A stretch of DNA of 40,248 nt from Rhodoferax sp. (GCA_025358555.1 JANYJD010000039.1:1-40248); one strand, 5' to 3'. Positions 31,179 through 40,170 are shown, numbered from the stretch's first letter. Translations and numbers: made by a program. The notes: generated from the sequence alone by a model not told the origin.

Positions 31179-33814
31179 CGTTGGCCGATGGGTGGTTCAA
31201 GCAGCACGGCTGGAAGGCATTTCCTTTCCAGCGTGAAGTCTGGCAGGCGGTGGCGCAAGGAAAGTCAGGCCTGCTGCATGCGACCACGGGGTCGGGCAAG
31301 ACGTATGCGGTGTGGCTTGCAGCGTTGAACTGCTTCGCTGTGCCAGCAAAAAAATCACCGGCTGTGCCGTCGAAAGTGCTCGCGCCTGAAACGGTTTCGC
31401 GGTCGAAAAAACGTGCACCGCCCGCGCCAGCGCTCACGGTGCTGTGGATCACGCCGATGCGCGCACTGGCAGCCGACACCGAACGCGCCCTCAAGGCGCC
31501 GCTGCAAGAAATGAACCTGTCTTGGAGCGTGGGCGTGCGCAGCGGCGACACCACCAGCGCCGAGCGCGCACGCCAGGCCCGGCGCCTGCCTACCACGCTG
31601 ATCACCACGCCCGAGAGCTTGACCTTGCTGCTCAGCCAGCCGGAGGCCCGCACCATGTTTGACGGCCTGCGCATGGTCGTGGTGGACGAATGGCATGAGC
31701 TGATGGGCAGCAAGCGCGGTGTGCAGTTGCAACTTGCGCTGGCCCGGCTGCGGCAGTGGCAGCCTGCCCTGATCACTTGGGGCCTGTCCGCCACGCTGGG
31801 CAACCTGCCTTATGCGCTGGAGGTGCTGGTGCCGCAAAGCGCAAATGAGCTGCCTGTCGCACAAGGTGTCGCGCAGAGCGGCCCGGTCTTGATCCAGGGC
31901 AAACAGGCCAAGGAGCTGAATGTGGACACCCTGCTGCCCAAGAGCCTTGACCGCTTCCCCTGGGCCGGCCACCTGGGGCTGCGCATGCTGCCGCAGGTGG
32001 TGGATCAAATTGAGCACAGCGTCACGTCGCTCATCTTCACCAATACCCGATCCCAGTCGGAGCTGTGGTTTCAGGCGCTGCTGGAGGCGCGGCCCGACTG
32101 GGCCGGCCTGATGGCACTGCACCATGGCTCGCTGGACCGCAAGGTGCGTGAGTGGGTGGAACTGGCGCTCAAAGAAGGGCGGCTCAAGTGCGTGGTGTGC
32201 ACGTCCAGTCTTGACCTGGGCGTCGATTTTTTGCCGGTGGAGCGCGTGCTTCAGGTCGGCTCGCCCAAAGGCGTGGCGCGCCTGATGCAGCGTGCCGGGC
32301 GCTCTGGCCATGCGCCGGGGCGGCCCTCGCGCCTGACGCTGGTGCCCACACACAGTCTGGAGTTGCTGGAGTTCATCGCCGCGCAGGACGCCGTCGCTGC
32401 GCGCGCCATTGAGCCGCGCCTGTCGCCGCACAAGCCGCTAGACGTGCTGGTGCAGCATCTCGTCACTGTAGCGCTGGGCGGCGGTTTCACGGCAGACGCC
32501 TTGCTGGAAGAGGTGAGAGCCACATTTGCGTACCGCGACTTGACAGATGCAGAGTGGCAGTGGGCGCTCGCATTTGTGCAGCATGGCGGCAACTCGCTCG
32601 GCGCTTACCCCGACTACCGTCGCGCCATCCCCAACGCGCAAGGGGTGTGGCACGTGCCCGACGCGCAACTGGCCCGGCGCCACCGTATGGGCATCGGCAC
32701 CATCGTGAGCGACGCAAGCATGGCGGTGAAGTTCTTCAGCCGGGGCGGTGGCGGCAAGTCGCTCGGCACGGTGGAAGAAAGCTTTATTGCCCGGCTCAAA
32801 CCCGGCGATCACCTGCTGTTTGGTGGTCGCCTGCTGGAACTGGTGCGCGTGCATGAAATGACCGCCTACGTGCGCCCTGGCACGGGCAAAAAACCGGCCG
32901 TGCCGCGCTGGAATGGCGCCCGCATGTCGCTGTCCAGCGAACTTGCAGAGGCCATGGTCATGCGCTTGAACGCTGCGGCAGCCGGGCAATTTGACGGGTC
33001 AGAGATGCGATTGCTCAAACCCCTGCTGGATGTTCAGATGCGCTGGTCTGCCTTGCCCACCACGCGCACCCTGCTGGCTGAAACGCTGCACTCGCGGGAA
33101 GGCTGGCACCTGTTCCTCTATCCGTTTGCGGGACGCACGGTGCATTTGGGCCTGGCCAGCCTGCTGGCGTGGCGCACGGCCCGCCACCGGCCCCATACGT
33201 TTTCCATCGCGGCCAACGACTATGGGTTTGAAATGCTGTCGGCCGTTGAAATCAACTGGGCGCAAGCATTTGGCCCTGAGATATTCAGCACCCAGGATCT
33301 GCTGCCAGACGTCATCGCCAGCCTGAACGCCAGCGAGCTGGCGCAGCGCCGCTTCAGGGAAATCGCGCGCATCGCGGGTCTGGTGTTCAACGGCTTTCCG
33401 GGTGCGTCCAAAAGCGCCAAGCAGTTGCAGGCCTCGTCCAGCTTGTTCTTCGAAGTGTTTCGCAAGCATGACGCAGGCAACCTGCTGTTGACCCAGTCCC
33501 AACAGGAGGTGCTGCGCGACGAACTGGATGTGCAACGGCTTGGCACTACGCTGGACCAGCTTCAAACCAAAACCCTGCAATGGCAAGCCATTGAGCGCGC
33601 TACGCCGTTTGCCTTTGCGCTGGTGGTGGAGCGCCTGCGTGAAAGCGTCACCTCAGAAAAATTGGGAGACCGCATTGCACGCATGGTGGCGGATCTGGAG
33701 AAGGCGGCGAATGCGCCCGGTGCGCCCGCGCCGTCAAATTTTCAAGGCCAGCGCCCGTACAGGCGAACCCGCTTTCGCCCGGTGGTTAAACCTCCAGCAA
33801 ATCACGCAGCATGA
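31175..33814 (+). CDS. Ligase-associated DEXH-box helicase (Lhr family)
   Basis: An 879-residue superfamily 2 helicase. Walker A is [12 protein letters not shown] (about 31-42), motif II is [11 protein letters not shown], motif [11 protein letters not shown], and motif [26 protein letters not shown] is the Lhr-type motif between Ia and Ib. The long C-terminal part matches the Lhr winged-helix and the domain found in the ligase-associated subgroup. It overlaps both neighbours by 4 bp. It likely translocates along DNA 3' to 5' and prepares damaged DNA for the exonuclease and ligase; the direction is from the family, not from this sequence. Confidence 0.94.
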   Translation: MTLADGWFKQHGWKAFPFQREVWQAVAQGKSGLLHATTGSGKTYAVWLAALNCFAVPAKKSPAVPSKVLAPETVSRSKKRAPPAPALTVLWITPMRALAADTERALKAPLQEMNLSWSVGVRSGDTTSAERARQARRLPTTLITTPESLTLLLSQPEARTMFDGLRMVVVDEWHELMGSKRGVQLQLALARLRQWQPALITWGLSATLGNLPYALEVLVPQSANELPVAQGVAQSGPVLIQGKQAKELNVDTLLPKSLDRFPWAGHLGLRMLPQVVDQIEHSVTSLIFTNTRSQSELWFQALLEARPDWAGLMALHHGSLDRKVREWVELALKEGRLKCVVCTSSLDLGVDFLPVERVLQVGSPKGVARLMQRAGRSGHAPGRPSRLTLVPTHSLELLEFIAAQDAVAARAIEPRLSPHKPLDVLVQHLVTVALGGGFTADALLEEVRATFAYRDLTDAEWQWALAFVQHGGNSLGAYPDYRRAIPNAQGVWHVPDAQLARRHRMGIGTIVSDASMAVKFFSRGGGGKSLGTVEESFIARLKPGDHLLFGGRLLELVRVHEMTAYVRPGTGKKPAVPRWNGARMSLSSELAEAMVMRLNAAAAGQFDGSEMRLLKPLLDVQMRWSALPTTRTLLAETLHSREGWHLFLYPFAGRTVHLGLASLLAWRTARHRPHTFSIAANDYGFEMLSAVEINWAQAFGPEIFSTQDLLPDVIASLNASELAQRRFREIARIAGLVFNGFPGASKSAKQLQASSSLFFEVFRKHDAGNLLLTQSQQEVLRDELDVQRLGTTLDQLQTKTLQWQAIERATPFAFALVVERLRESVTSEKLGDRIARMVADLEKAANAPGAPAPSNFQGQRPYRRTRFRPVVKPPANHAA

Positions 33815-34488
33815 AGCAGGACATCGCGCTAAAAATTTCCGGCTGCGAGGTGTTGCTCCTCGCAGACAAGGCGCTCTACTGGCCGCAGCATCAAATGCTT
33901 TGCATTGCAGACGCGCACTTTGGCAAGGCTGCCGCCTACCGCGCGATGGGGCAGCCCGTGCCGCATGGCACCACTGCGGCCAATTTGCAGCGGCTGGACG
34001 TGCTGCTGGCGCGCTATGCCGTGCGCGAGCTGGTCTTTCTGGGCGACTTTCTGCACGCGCCCAAGTCCCATGCGGCAGCCACTTTGGAAGCTTTGCATGC
34101 GTGGCGGGGGCGTCACGCAGACCTCGTGTGCAAGCTGGTACGTGGCAACCATGACCTGCGCGCTGGCGACCCACCGGCCACGCTCGCGCTGGATGTCGTG
34201 AACGAACCTTATGTGACCGGCCGGTTGGCGCTGCGGCACACGCCGGATTTCCGCGTCACCGCCGATGCCATACGCCTGAACGCGCATCACGTAATTGCGG
34301 GCCACATCCACCCCGTGTTCCAGCTTCAGGGCATGGGCCGCCAGCGTCTGCGACTGCCTTGTTTTTACGTCACAGACGACATGACGGTGTTGCCCTCGTT
34401 TGGGGAATTCACGGGCGGCCACGCCGTAAACCTCACGCCATCGAGCCGAGTTTTTGTGACGGACGGCACGGGCGTGTGGCCGGTATGA
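33811..34488 (+). CDS. pdeM: Ligase-associated endonuclease PdeM (calcineurin-like)
   Basis: A 225-residue calcineurin-like phosphoesterase: [14 protein letters not shown] (DxH), [12 protein letters not shown] (GD), [10 protein letters not shown] (GNHD) and [12 protein letters not shown] (GHxH) are the metal-binding motifs in order. This is the PdeM type found with the DNA ligase and Lhr helicase. It closes the four-gene operon. It is probably a DNA endonuclease or end-processing phosphatase. Confidence 0.92.
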   Translation: MKQDIALKISGCEVLLLADKALYWPQHQMLCIADAHFGKAAAYRAMGQPVPHGTTAANLQRLDVLLARYAVRELVFLGDFLHAPKSHAAATLEALHAWRGRHADLVCKLVRGNHDLRAGDPPATLALDVVNEPYVTGRLALRHTPDFRVTADAIRLNAHHVIAGHIHPVFQLQGMGRQRLRLPCFYVTDDMTVLPSFGEFTGGHAVNLTPSSRVFVTDGTGVWPV

Positions 34489-34543
34489 ATATCCCCTTGG
34501 GTGCCAGGCTCCCGGTGCCCTCTGGCCGCTGCTCCCTCTTTCT

Positions 34544-34567
34544 CCCTCTCCCTTTCAAGGCAGAGGG
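34544..34567 (+). terminator. Hairpin after the repair operon
   Basis: CCCTCT-C-CCTT-TC-AAGG-C-AGAGGG forms a ten-pair stem with one C-C mismatch. It lies 56 bp after pdeM and is followed by GGTTGAGGGC rather than a T-run, so it is not a canonical intrinsic terminator. CTCTCCC...AGAGGGCTGGG.TGAGGG elements are common dispersed repeats in proteobacteria, and it may be one of those. Confidence 0.45.
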
Positions 34568-34627
34568 CTGGGTTGAGGGCAGATCGCATGCAAACTGGTC
34601 GTCAAGTTTCACCAATCAAAACGCGAG

Positions 34628-36019
34628 TTGAAAGTGCCCAATCCACGATTCCCCCGCTGGCTGTCCGCCAGCCTGCTTGTATGCGCGATCTTCCTGGGCG
34701 GCTGCAGCAGCCTGCCCACCATCGTGCCGGACTTGGCACGCCGCCCCGGGTCTGCCGTGCAACTGCAGGGCGCGCGTGGCCCGTTGACGGCGGCGCAGAG
34801 CAAGGCGGTGCTGGATCGGCTGCGCAGCCGTGGCACACCTACAGACATTTTCGAGCGCCACCTTGCGCTGGAGGAAGAAATTGTCGGCAGCCTCTTGACC
34901 ACCGGCAACCAGGCAGTGCTTCTGCAAGACGGCCCGGCCACCTACAAGGCGATGTTTGCGGCGATTGCGTCGGCGCAGGACCACATCAACATGGAGACCT
35001 ACATTCTGGAAGACGATGAAATAGGACGACAGTTTGCCCAGGCGTTGATGGACAAGCAGCGCCAGGGCGTGCAGGTCAACATCATCCGCGACAGTGTGGG
35101 CACCTTTGGCACACCAGCGGCATTCTTCCAGGAACTGGCTGCCACCGGCATCAAGCTGCTGGAGTTCAACCCGATCAACCCTCTGCAGTCGCGCAAGGAG
35201 TGGTCACTGAACCAGCGCGACCACCGCAAGCTGCTCATTACGGACGGCCACACGGCCTTTCTGGGTGGCATCAACATCAGCAGCGTTTACTCTGGCGGCT
35301 CGTTTGGCAAGTCGCGCTCGGCTGACCAACTGGCCTGGCGCGACACCGATCTGCAGCTGCGTGGCCCAGTGGTGGCCGATTTTCAAAAGCTTTTCATCGC
35401 CACTTGGGAGAAGCAGAAAGGCGAGCCACTGGCCGTAAAAAATTACTTCCCAACACTTGACGTGGCAGGCACGCACGTCGTGCGCGCGATAGGCAGCTCG
35501 CCTGATGAGCCCTTCAGCCTGATTTACGCCACGCTGCTGTCAGCCATCAACAGCGCCGAGACCAGTGTGCGCCTGACCAACGCCTATTTCGCGCCCGATC
35601 CGCAGTTGCTCACCGCACTCAAGTCCGCTGCCCAGCGCGGTGTCGACGTAACGCTGATCCTGCCCAGCCAGACCGACTCGTGGCTGATCTTCCACGCGGG
35701 GCGAAATTACTATGATCAGTTGCTGCGCGCCGGCGTCAAAATATTCCAGCGGCGCGGGGTGATCCTGCATTCCAAAACAGCATTGATCGACGGCGTGTGG
35801 GCCACCGTGGGCTCTACCAATCTGGACTGGCGCAGCTTTCTGCACAACCAGGAGTTGAATGCCGTGGTGCTGGGGCCCGAGTTTGGCAAGCAAGTGCAGG
35901 CCATGTTTGACAAAGACTTGGCGTTGTCTGATCCGGTGACCCTGGAGCAGTGGCAGCGCCGGGGGCTTGATTTGCGAATCAAGGAAGGGTTTGCGCGGGC
36001 TTGGGAGTATTGGCTTTGA
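34628..36019 (+). CDS. Phospholipase D-like/cardiolipin synthase lipoprotein
   Basis: A 463-residue protein with a lipoprotein-type signal (LLVCAIFLGGCSSLP, Cys about 26) and two HKD domains. The first is DHRKLLITDGHTAFLGGINI, the second LHSKTALIDGVWATVGSTNL, both complete (HxKx4D). QDHINMETYILEDDEIGRQF is the conserved segment before HKD1. This matches cardiolipin-synthase-like/PLD proteins that transfer phosphatidyl groups. The start is uncertain: TTG 34628 (ORF track) or GTG 34634; neither has a good ribosome site. Note the lipobox, since classical Cls enzymes have transmembrane segments instead. It is on the same strand as the repair operon but separated by 140 bp. Confidence 0.88.
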   Translation: MKVPNPRFPRWLSASLLVCAIFLGGCSSLPTIVPDLARRPGSAVQLQGARGPLTAAQSKAVLDRLRSRGTPTDIFERHLALEEEIVGSLLTTGNQAVLLQDGPATYKAMFAAIASAQDHINMETYILEDDEIGRQFAQALMDKQRQGVQVNIIRDSVGTFGTPAAFFQELAATGIKLLEFNPINPLQSRKEWSLNQRDHRKLLITDGHTAFLGGINISSVYSGGSFGKSRSADQLAWRDTDLQLRGPVVADFQKLFIATWEKQKGEPLAVKNYFPTLDVAGTHVVRAIGSSPDEPFSLIYATLLSAINSAETSVRLTNAYFAPDPQLLTALKSAAQRGVDVTLILPSQTDSWLIFHAGRNYYDQLLRAGVKIFQRRGVILHSKTALIDGVWATVGSTNLDWRSFLHNQELNAVVLGPEFGKQVQAMFDKDLALSDPVTLEQWQRRGLDLRIKEGFARAWEYWL

Positions 36020-36028
36020 TTTTTGCTT

Positions 36029-36244
36029 CTAGTTCTCTCGGGTGCGATTGGCCTTGGAAAACATACTTGTTCGTGCTTGTCCTTGGCTTTGGATAGCACG
36101 CTCCAGAATCATCCGATCCAACTTATCCTTTTCTCGCGATGTCTGTTTCGTTTTGAAGAGGCCATCTAAAGTCAATGTTCGAACTGGAATGCCGTCCAAA
36201 TCAATGGTTACCACATAGGGCAACAGGGATTCACAAACGAACAA
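36029..36244 (-). pseudogene. Possible nucleotidyltransferase-like C-terminal fragment
   Basis: The 71-codon minus frame reads VVTIDLDGIPVRTLTLDGLF, then KTKQTSREKDKLDRMILERA. The pattern (IDGIPVRTL...L..L..KQ..R.KD..D...LE) resembles the end of nucleotidyltransferase-like proteins used in toxin-antitoxin systems, but nothing of the active site is present. Its upstream part runs into an IS256 fragment. Low confidence. Confidence 0.35.
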
Positions 36245-36258
36245 GGCGTGTAGCCACG

Positions 36259-36417
36259 CTGTTGCCGAATCCCGATAGGTGCCAACGATTGGTCAGCGCA
36301 CTGCTGGCCGAACAAGACGAGAAGTGGATGACCGCAAAAATCTACCTGACCATCAAACCCACTGATTCGGCGAATTTACGCAACACCTCAGAATCAAAAT
36401 CGAAATTTACAGAATAG
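36259..36417 (+). pseudogene. IS256 (mutator)-family transposase C-terminal fragment
   Basis: LLPNPDRCQRLVSALLAEQD, then EKWMTAKIYLTIKP is the ending of IS256-family transposases (commonly FPN..SCLRLVSALL.E..EEW.TG..YL). The rest of the transposase is absent. It is followed by a stop at 36415-36417. Confidence 0.7.
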
Positions 36418-36429
36418 ATGTTGCTTTAT

Positions 36430-36920
36430 CCGCCTGCGAATCTCCGACTGGATGCTGGGGTGACGCTTTCTGGTGGCGGGAGAGACAAAGGCGGGTGGAG
36501 TTATACGACACAAATAGTCGGGCGCCCGAGACAGAATTCAGCTATCACTACTTTTTTGCGACAGTTCGCAACTATCGGGTCAACGACAAAGAAATGGATG
36601 AGGCAATCGCGAAATGGCAGAGTGGTGGGTTTGGCGAGCAAGACAGGCAAATGCTTCAGGCAATCCAGAGGGAAATGAATACGTCTGACCTGATCAGTCT
36701 TAAGCTGGTTCTGCTTCCAATTGACGGAGCGGCCATGCGGGCACGCCGGGTTTTGCCACAGCTTGGCGGAAGAACAAAAGGCTTCACTTGGGAAACCGGT
36801 GAAGGTTGTGCCTCTGGAAACGACAACAGCCCTGCGCCAAGCAATTCCTGGTGGTATGCGGCGTTGAGTCGGACCGCACCGCACACGCAACTGGTTCAAG
36901 TGATTGATCTCATTACCTAA
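36430..36920 (+). pseudogene. Rieske oxygenase large-subunit C-terminal fragment
   Basis: PANLRLDAGVTLSGGGRDKG runs in one frame, then after the GGG at 36493-36495 the next frame gives VELYDT-like sequence (ELYDTNSRAPETEFSYHYFF), followed by ATVRNYRVNDKEMDEAIAKW and PIDGAAMRARRVLPQL. That is the C-terminal catalytic-domain end of vanillate-demethylase-type oxygenases. One missing G would explain the shift. The Rieske and iron-binding parts are gone, and after about 36770 the frame has no similarity. Together with the next genes it suggests a lost aromatic catabolic cluster. Confidence 0.72.
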
Positions 36921-37030
36921 CCGATAATAGTGACAACTTCAGACCTCCCCGCCTTGGCAGAGCTTTGTGGGACTGTTTTAAGCGCTCATCTAACTACCGC
37001 CAAATCGGGACGGTTTATCAGGGTTGATTC

Positions 37031-37735
37031 ATGCATATGTCCGAAGCAAAAGAAATTGTTGCCGTCGCTAACCGGATTCTTTTCCATAATGCCGTTCTCG
37101 ATGCTTTTGGGCATGTGAGCATGCGCAACCCGGTCAATCCACAAAAATTTTTTCTGGCAAGAAACATGGCGCCGGCGCAAGTTACGGTGGCAGACATACT
37201 GGAGTTCAATCTTGATGGTGTGCTCCTCACTGAAAGCTCCGACAAAATCTACCTTGAGCGATTCATTCACGCGGCAATTTACGCGGCTAGACCTGATGTC
37301 AACAGCGTTGTCCATAGCCATTCTGCGACCGTTGTTCCCTTCACTATCGTGCCAAGCGTCCGGCTTCGTCCTGTATGTCACATGAGCGGATTTCTTCGTG
37401 GACTGGTCCCTAACTTTGAAATACGTGAGCATGCTGGCCTAGGCAGCGACCTTCTGATTCGCGATATTCGGTTGGGACAATTGCTCTCTAAAACCCTCGG
37501 GGAAAATGCAGCGGTTTTGATGCGTGGCCATGGCTTCACGGCGTGCGGTGAGTCCATTCAGGAGGCTGTTTATCGGGCGATCTACACCCAAAACAATGCA
37601 CATGTTCAAGCGGTTGCCATGGCTTTGGGGGAGATCGTGTATCTGACAGACGAAGAAGCCATTGCTGCAGATTTGGCCAATATGGGTCAGATCTCCAGGG
37701 CGTGGGATTTCTGGACGAGGCAAGTCGAAGTCTAG
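37031..37735 (+). CDS. Class II aldolase/adducin-family protein, decarboxylase-like
   Basis: A 234-residue protein of the class II aldolase fold. The metal site is visible: VVHSHSATVVPFT (HxH) and LMRGHGFTACGESIQEAVYR (the third His), with LERFIHAAIY supplying the catalytic acidic residue. GHVSMRNPVNPQKFFLARNM is the N-terminal substrate region. Members near aromatic catabolic genes act as decarboxylases of hydroxy-carboxy-muconic semialdehyde or dihydroxyphthalate; which applies is not decidable here. It lies in an A+T-richer segment beside a Rieske oxygenase remnant. Either ATG 37031 or 37037 may be the start. Confidence 0.85.
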   Translation: MHMSEAKEIVAVANRILFHNAVLDAFGHVSMRNPVNPQKFFLARNMAPAQVTVADILEFNLDGVLLTESSDKIYLERFIHAAIYAARPDVNSVVHSHSATVVPFTIVPSVRLRPVCHMSGFLRGLVPNFEIREHAGLGSDLLIRDIRLGQLLSKTLGENAAVLMRGHGFTACGESIQEAVYRAIYTQNNAHVQAVAMALGEIVYLTDEEAIAADLANMGQISRAWDFWTRQVEV

Positions 37736-37770
37736 TAAGTCGTCGTCAATCACATACTTACCGCTATTCC

Positions 37771-37881
37771 ATGAACTTGCACAAGCCCGTCATGTTTGAG
37801 AACACGGCGTTTTATGACTCGCGTGAAGAGGGCAGATTGCCCGTGATCTTTGGCGCATCCCAGCGCATGTCCAACCATTGA
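37771..37881 (+). CDS. 36-residue open frame, probably a truncated gene
   Basis: MNLHKPVMFENTAFYDSREE, then GRLPVIFGASQRMSNH and stop. It begins 36 bp after the aldolase. It has the look of a real N-terminus but no domain, and the DNA after it is IS21-type, so it may be the beginning of a catabolic gene cut off by insertion. No obvious ribosome site. Confidence 0.3.
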   Translation: MNLHKPVMFENTAFYDSREEGRLPVIFGASQRMSNH

Positions 37882-37904
37882 TCAACTGGCTTCTCTGCGT
37901 CAGC

Positions 37905-37958
37905 TGTCAGCGCCGACTGAATATTGACCCACCCTGCCGATCCAATATTTACCCAGGG
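37905..37958. mobile_element. IS21-family terminal fragment
   Basis: TGTCAGCGCCGACTGAATAT followed by TGACCCACC and CCAATATTTACCCAGGG resembles the repeated ends of IS21-type elements (a TGTCAGCGCC... start with repeated TTGACCC-like motifs). No istA or istB remains in the window. Identification is by recollection of such ends. Confidence 0.45.
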
Positions 37959-38069
37959 CGACGCCTAGCTGTGGCGCAGTCATCAGTCGCGTATGATCTG
38001 CCAAACTTTAGCAACCGTGTTGATAGCCACGTCCCAAAAGTCAGGATTCTCCATCCATACCTGAAGCAA

Positions 38070-38093
38070 TGCTTCGAGTCATGACTCGAAGCA
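38070..38093. repeat. Perfect 24-bp palindrome
   Basis: TGCTTCGAGTCATGACTCGAAGCA is self-complementary over all 24 bases. It sits one base upstream of a group II intron domain V-like sequence, so it may be the stem left when the intron's domain IV, including its reverse transcriptase gene, was deleted. Confidence 0.7.
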
Positions 38094-38094
38094 G

Positions 38095-38167
38095 GAGCCG
38101 TATGCGGTAATTCTGCGCGCACGGCTATGTGCAGCGCGCGCGGGGTAGTCCGCGCCCTTATCGCGAC
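38095..38167 (+). ncRNA. Group II intron 3' end relic (domains V-VI)
   Basis: GAGCCGTATGCGGTAATTCT followed by GCGCGCACGGCTA has the layout of group II intron domain V (GAGCCGTATGCGG...CACGTACGGTTC). It is followed by a GCGCGG...CCGCGC hairpin and TTATCGCGAC, like domain VI with its bulged A and terminal AY. No reverse transcriptase and no 5' GTGCG intron start are present, so this is a fragment. The A/C changes in the domain V lower stem suggest decay. Confidence 0.6.
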
Positions 38168-38249
38168 CTTATTGAACTGCTTCTGTCTGGCAGTTCTTTG
38201 ATGTTCAGCCTGGCAATTACTGCCGTTTTTATTTGAAGCGAGAGAGCAC

Positions 38250-38747
38250 ATGAAAGCTGTTGTGGTTCAACAATCAAGCGATCTCAAGACTGAGATGAAC
38301 TCAGAGAATACTGTTCTCGTTATCAACGACGACATCGGATTTTTCATCGCCGTAACTTCTCGGCTAATGGATCGGGCCTTAAATGGAAGGCTTAAAAAAT
38401 ATGGGGTTTCGTTTGGCCAATGGCCATTCCTTATGATGTTGTGGGCTGAAGAAGGCCTAACTCAAAGAGAGCTCAGCCGGCGCGTGTCGAATGAAGAGGC
38501 AACGACAACGCGCACCTTGGACCGCATGGAAGCAGATGGGTTGATTCGGCGCAAGGCGAACATCACGGATCGGCGTCAACGGATTATTTATCTAACCAGT
38601 AAAGGTAGGTCTCTGCGAGACAAGCTTGTGCCAGAGGCACTCGCTGTAAGTGAGCTGACCACGGGTCAGCTCACTCTAAAGGAAGTTGCAGCCCTTCGAG
38701 CCGCTCTGAAGAAAATGGTTGGGACGCTGAAGGAACCCTTGCGTTAG
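38250..38747 (+). CDS. MarR-family transcriptional regulator
   Basis: A 165-residue winged-helix regulator. The core reads LNGRLKKYGVSFGQWPFLMM, LTQRELSRRVSNEEATTTRT (recognition helix) and LDRMEADGLIRRKANITDRR (wing), the standard MarR pattern with the conserved D-R at the wing. GAGAG precedes ATG 38250; an internal ATG 38295 is an alternative and gives a more usual N-terminal length. It probably represses a neighbouring catabolic or hydrolase gene; the hydrolase promoter at 40006 has candidate half-sites. A+T richer than the central window, consistent with acquisition. Confidence 0.9.
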   Translation: MKAVVVQQSSDLKTEMNSENTVLVINDDIGFFIAVTSRLMDRALNGRLKKYGVSFGQWPFLMMLWAEEGLTQRELSRRVSNEEATTTRTLDRMEADGLIRRKANITDRRQRIIYLTSKGRSLRDKLVPEALAVSELTTGQLTLKEVAALRAALKKMVGTLKEPLR

Positions 38748-38916
38748 GGAATCGTCCTTGTCGACAACCAAAGAGTTTCAAAAGCGGGATTGCCGTGATG
38801 GCATCACTGGTGGGCGTGGACCCTGACTTGCAAAGGCGCACTGAACATCACGCACCACGAAAGCACGTAGCGCGCTCATGCCTAGTCTATTTAGCCCGAC
38901 AGTTTGTGCCTCGGTG

Positions 38917-39969
38917 CTATTTCCGGTCGCCGACCTCGCCGAGCCACTTCATTATGATGTCTGCGACTTGAAGATTGTTCTTATCAAACATCATCATGTG
39001 CGTATTACCTTTAATGCCGTTGTCCGGAAGCAGAAAAAACTTTGCGTTGCCGCCAGCAGCCTTGATCGCGTCTACCGTGGCAATGCAGCCATTTCGCCGC
39101 GTGTCACTATTGGGCCCCAACGCGCCTACAGTGTTGTCCCCCCAAAATGAAAGCATCGGTTGTTTGACGAAACGCTTTGACACATCGTCGGCGCTGAGCG
39201 GACCGCAGCTGCCTTCAATATCGACTAAGGCACGCACTTTGTCGCTTTGGCGCACAACCTCGAGTCCATAGCCGCCCGCTTGCGAATGGACCATCAAGAT
39301 GGCTGGGCCGATCTTGTCGAGCAGGGCAACAAGGGCATTTGGAGTTTCTTTGATACCCTGCCCTGCAAGCGTAACTTCAGTGTTTGGCACTAGCTGAGCG
39401 AGATATTGCTCAGTTGCTTCAACCGGGAACTGCGTGCCAGGATATGCCTGAGGATATTCGGGACCAAAGTGAAACGATTGCCAAGCGCGTTCCCGCGTAG
39501 GGAGCGAAATCTGAGGCAACGATTTGACGTCGGATTGAACTATTGCTCGGTTGACGGGTGTCGGATCAAAGCCCGATCGCCCACGACCGACGTGGTCAAC
39601 CACGTAGACGGGGTAGCCCTTTCGCGCGAAGTAGGTCGCCCAGCCCTCGCGACCATCCGGAGTCGTCTCAAAAGTGGCTCCGGTATGAGTAGATCCGTGG
39701 ACCATCACGATAGGCGGCGCGCTTACCACTTTTGGAATGCGGTACTGGACGTACATCTGTTCGATCATGATGTTTCCGGCCCCGGCACCGCCTACTCGAC
39801 TGCCCGGATCGCCAGGGTGCTCAGAAAAGATCGACCGGCCGCCGACGAAGAATGTGCCTTCGTCGGCAAGCTCCAATGGGCCACCGAGCGAACCTGCAAT
39901 GACAGGTGTTGCAACTACAGCTGCAAAACCAACAGCCAATATAACGTAACGGAACGGGCTCTTCTTCAC
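38917..39969 (-). CDS. Exported alpha/beta hydrolase
   Basis: A 350-residue secreted protein. The signal peptide (about 1-26) ends in TPVIAG. The hydrolase domain shows the oxyanion loop PPIVMVHGSTHTGATFETTP, strand-turn VVDHVGRGRSGFDP, the nucleophile elbow LMVHSQAGGYG (Ser in HSQAG) and a C-terminal catalytic His in GNTHMMMFDKNN. It starts at GTG 39969 with a strong AAGGAGG. It is likely an esterase acting in the periplasm or outside. It is oriented toward the MarR gene (convergent). The 170 bp between them holds no gene. Confidence 0.9.
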   Translation of the reverse strand: MKKSPFRYVILAVGFAAVVATPVIAGSLGGPLELADEGTFFVGGRSIFSEHPGDPGSRVGGAGAGNIMIEQMYVQYRIPKVVSAPPIVMVHGSTHTGATFETTPDGREGWATYFARKGYPVYVVDHVGRGRSGFDPTPVNRAIVQSDVKSLPQISLPTRERAWQSFHFGPEYPQAYPGTQFPVEATEQYLAQLVPNTEVTLAGQGIKETPNALVALLDKIGPAILMVHSQAGGYGLEVVRQSDKVRALVDIEGSCGPLSADDVSKRFVKQPMLSFWGDNTVGALGPNSDTRRNGCIATVDAIKAAGGNAKFFLLPDNGIKGNTHMMMFDKNNLQVADIIMKWLGEVGDRK

Positions 39970-40005
39970 AACAACCTCCTTAAGAAAACTCCATTCTTTC
40001 AGGAG

Positions 40006-40043
40006 TCACTTGACGATACTTGTCTTACTAACAGTTGTCAAGT
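40006..40043 (-). promoter_or_regulatory. Sigma-70 promoter with overlapping ACTTG half-sites for the hydrolase
   Basis: Read on the minus strand, TTGACA (40041-40036) is followed after 17 bases by TATCGT (40018-40013), a good -35/-10 pair about 35 bp before the AAGGAGG. On the plus strand ACTTGAC (40008) and ACTTGTC (40018) face the inverse GTCAAGT (40037), so the promoter is bracketed by repeated half-sites, as expected for a MarR-type operator. Confidence 0.6.
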
Positions 40044-40110
40044 CTATCACTTTTATGGGTTCTTTCACAATAAGCTACACCTGACAATATTGACATGATC
40101 GAGACAACCA

Positions 40111-40170
40111 CAATGGACTTGGAGTTGACCCGATTTGACGGACTGGAGTTGGAGTTGACCCGATTTGACG
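40111..40170 (+). repeat. 30-bp tandem duplication near an IS end
   Basis: Two units of 30 bases share GGAGTTGACCCGATTTGACG exactly (40121-40140 and 40151-40170). The text then continues GACACC, as in IS3-type terminal repeats (TTGACCC...CGGACACC). The element's end may therefore be duplicated. Confidence 0.6.

Noticed and set aside
31355-32431. 358-codon minus-strand ORF inside the helicase gene
   Set aside because: Opposite strand of conserved helicase motifs; Gln/His/Arg-rich composition typical of a shadow frame.
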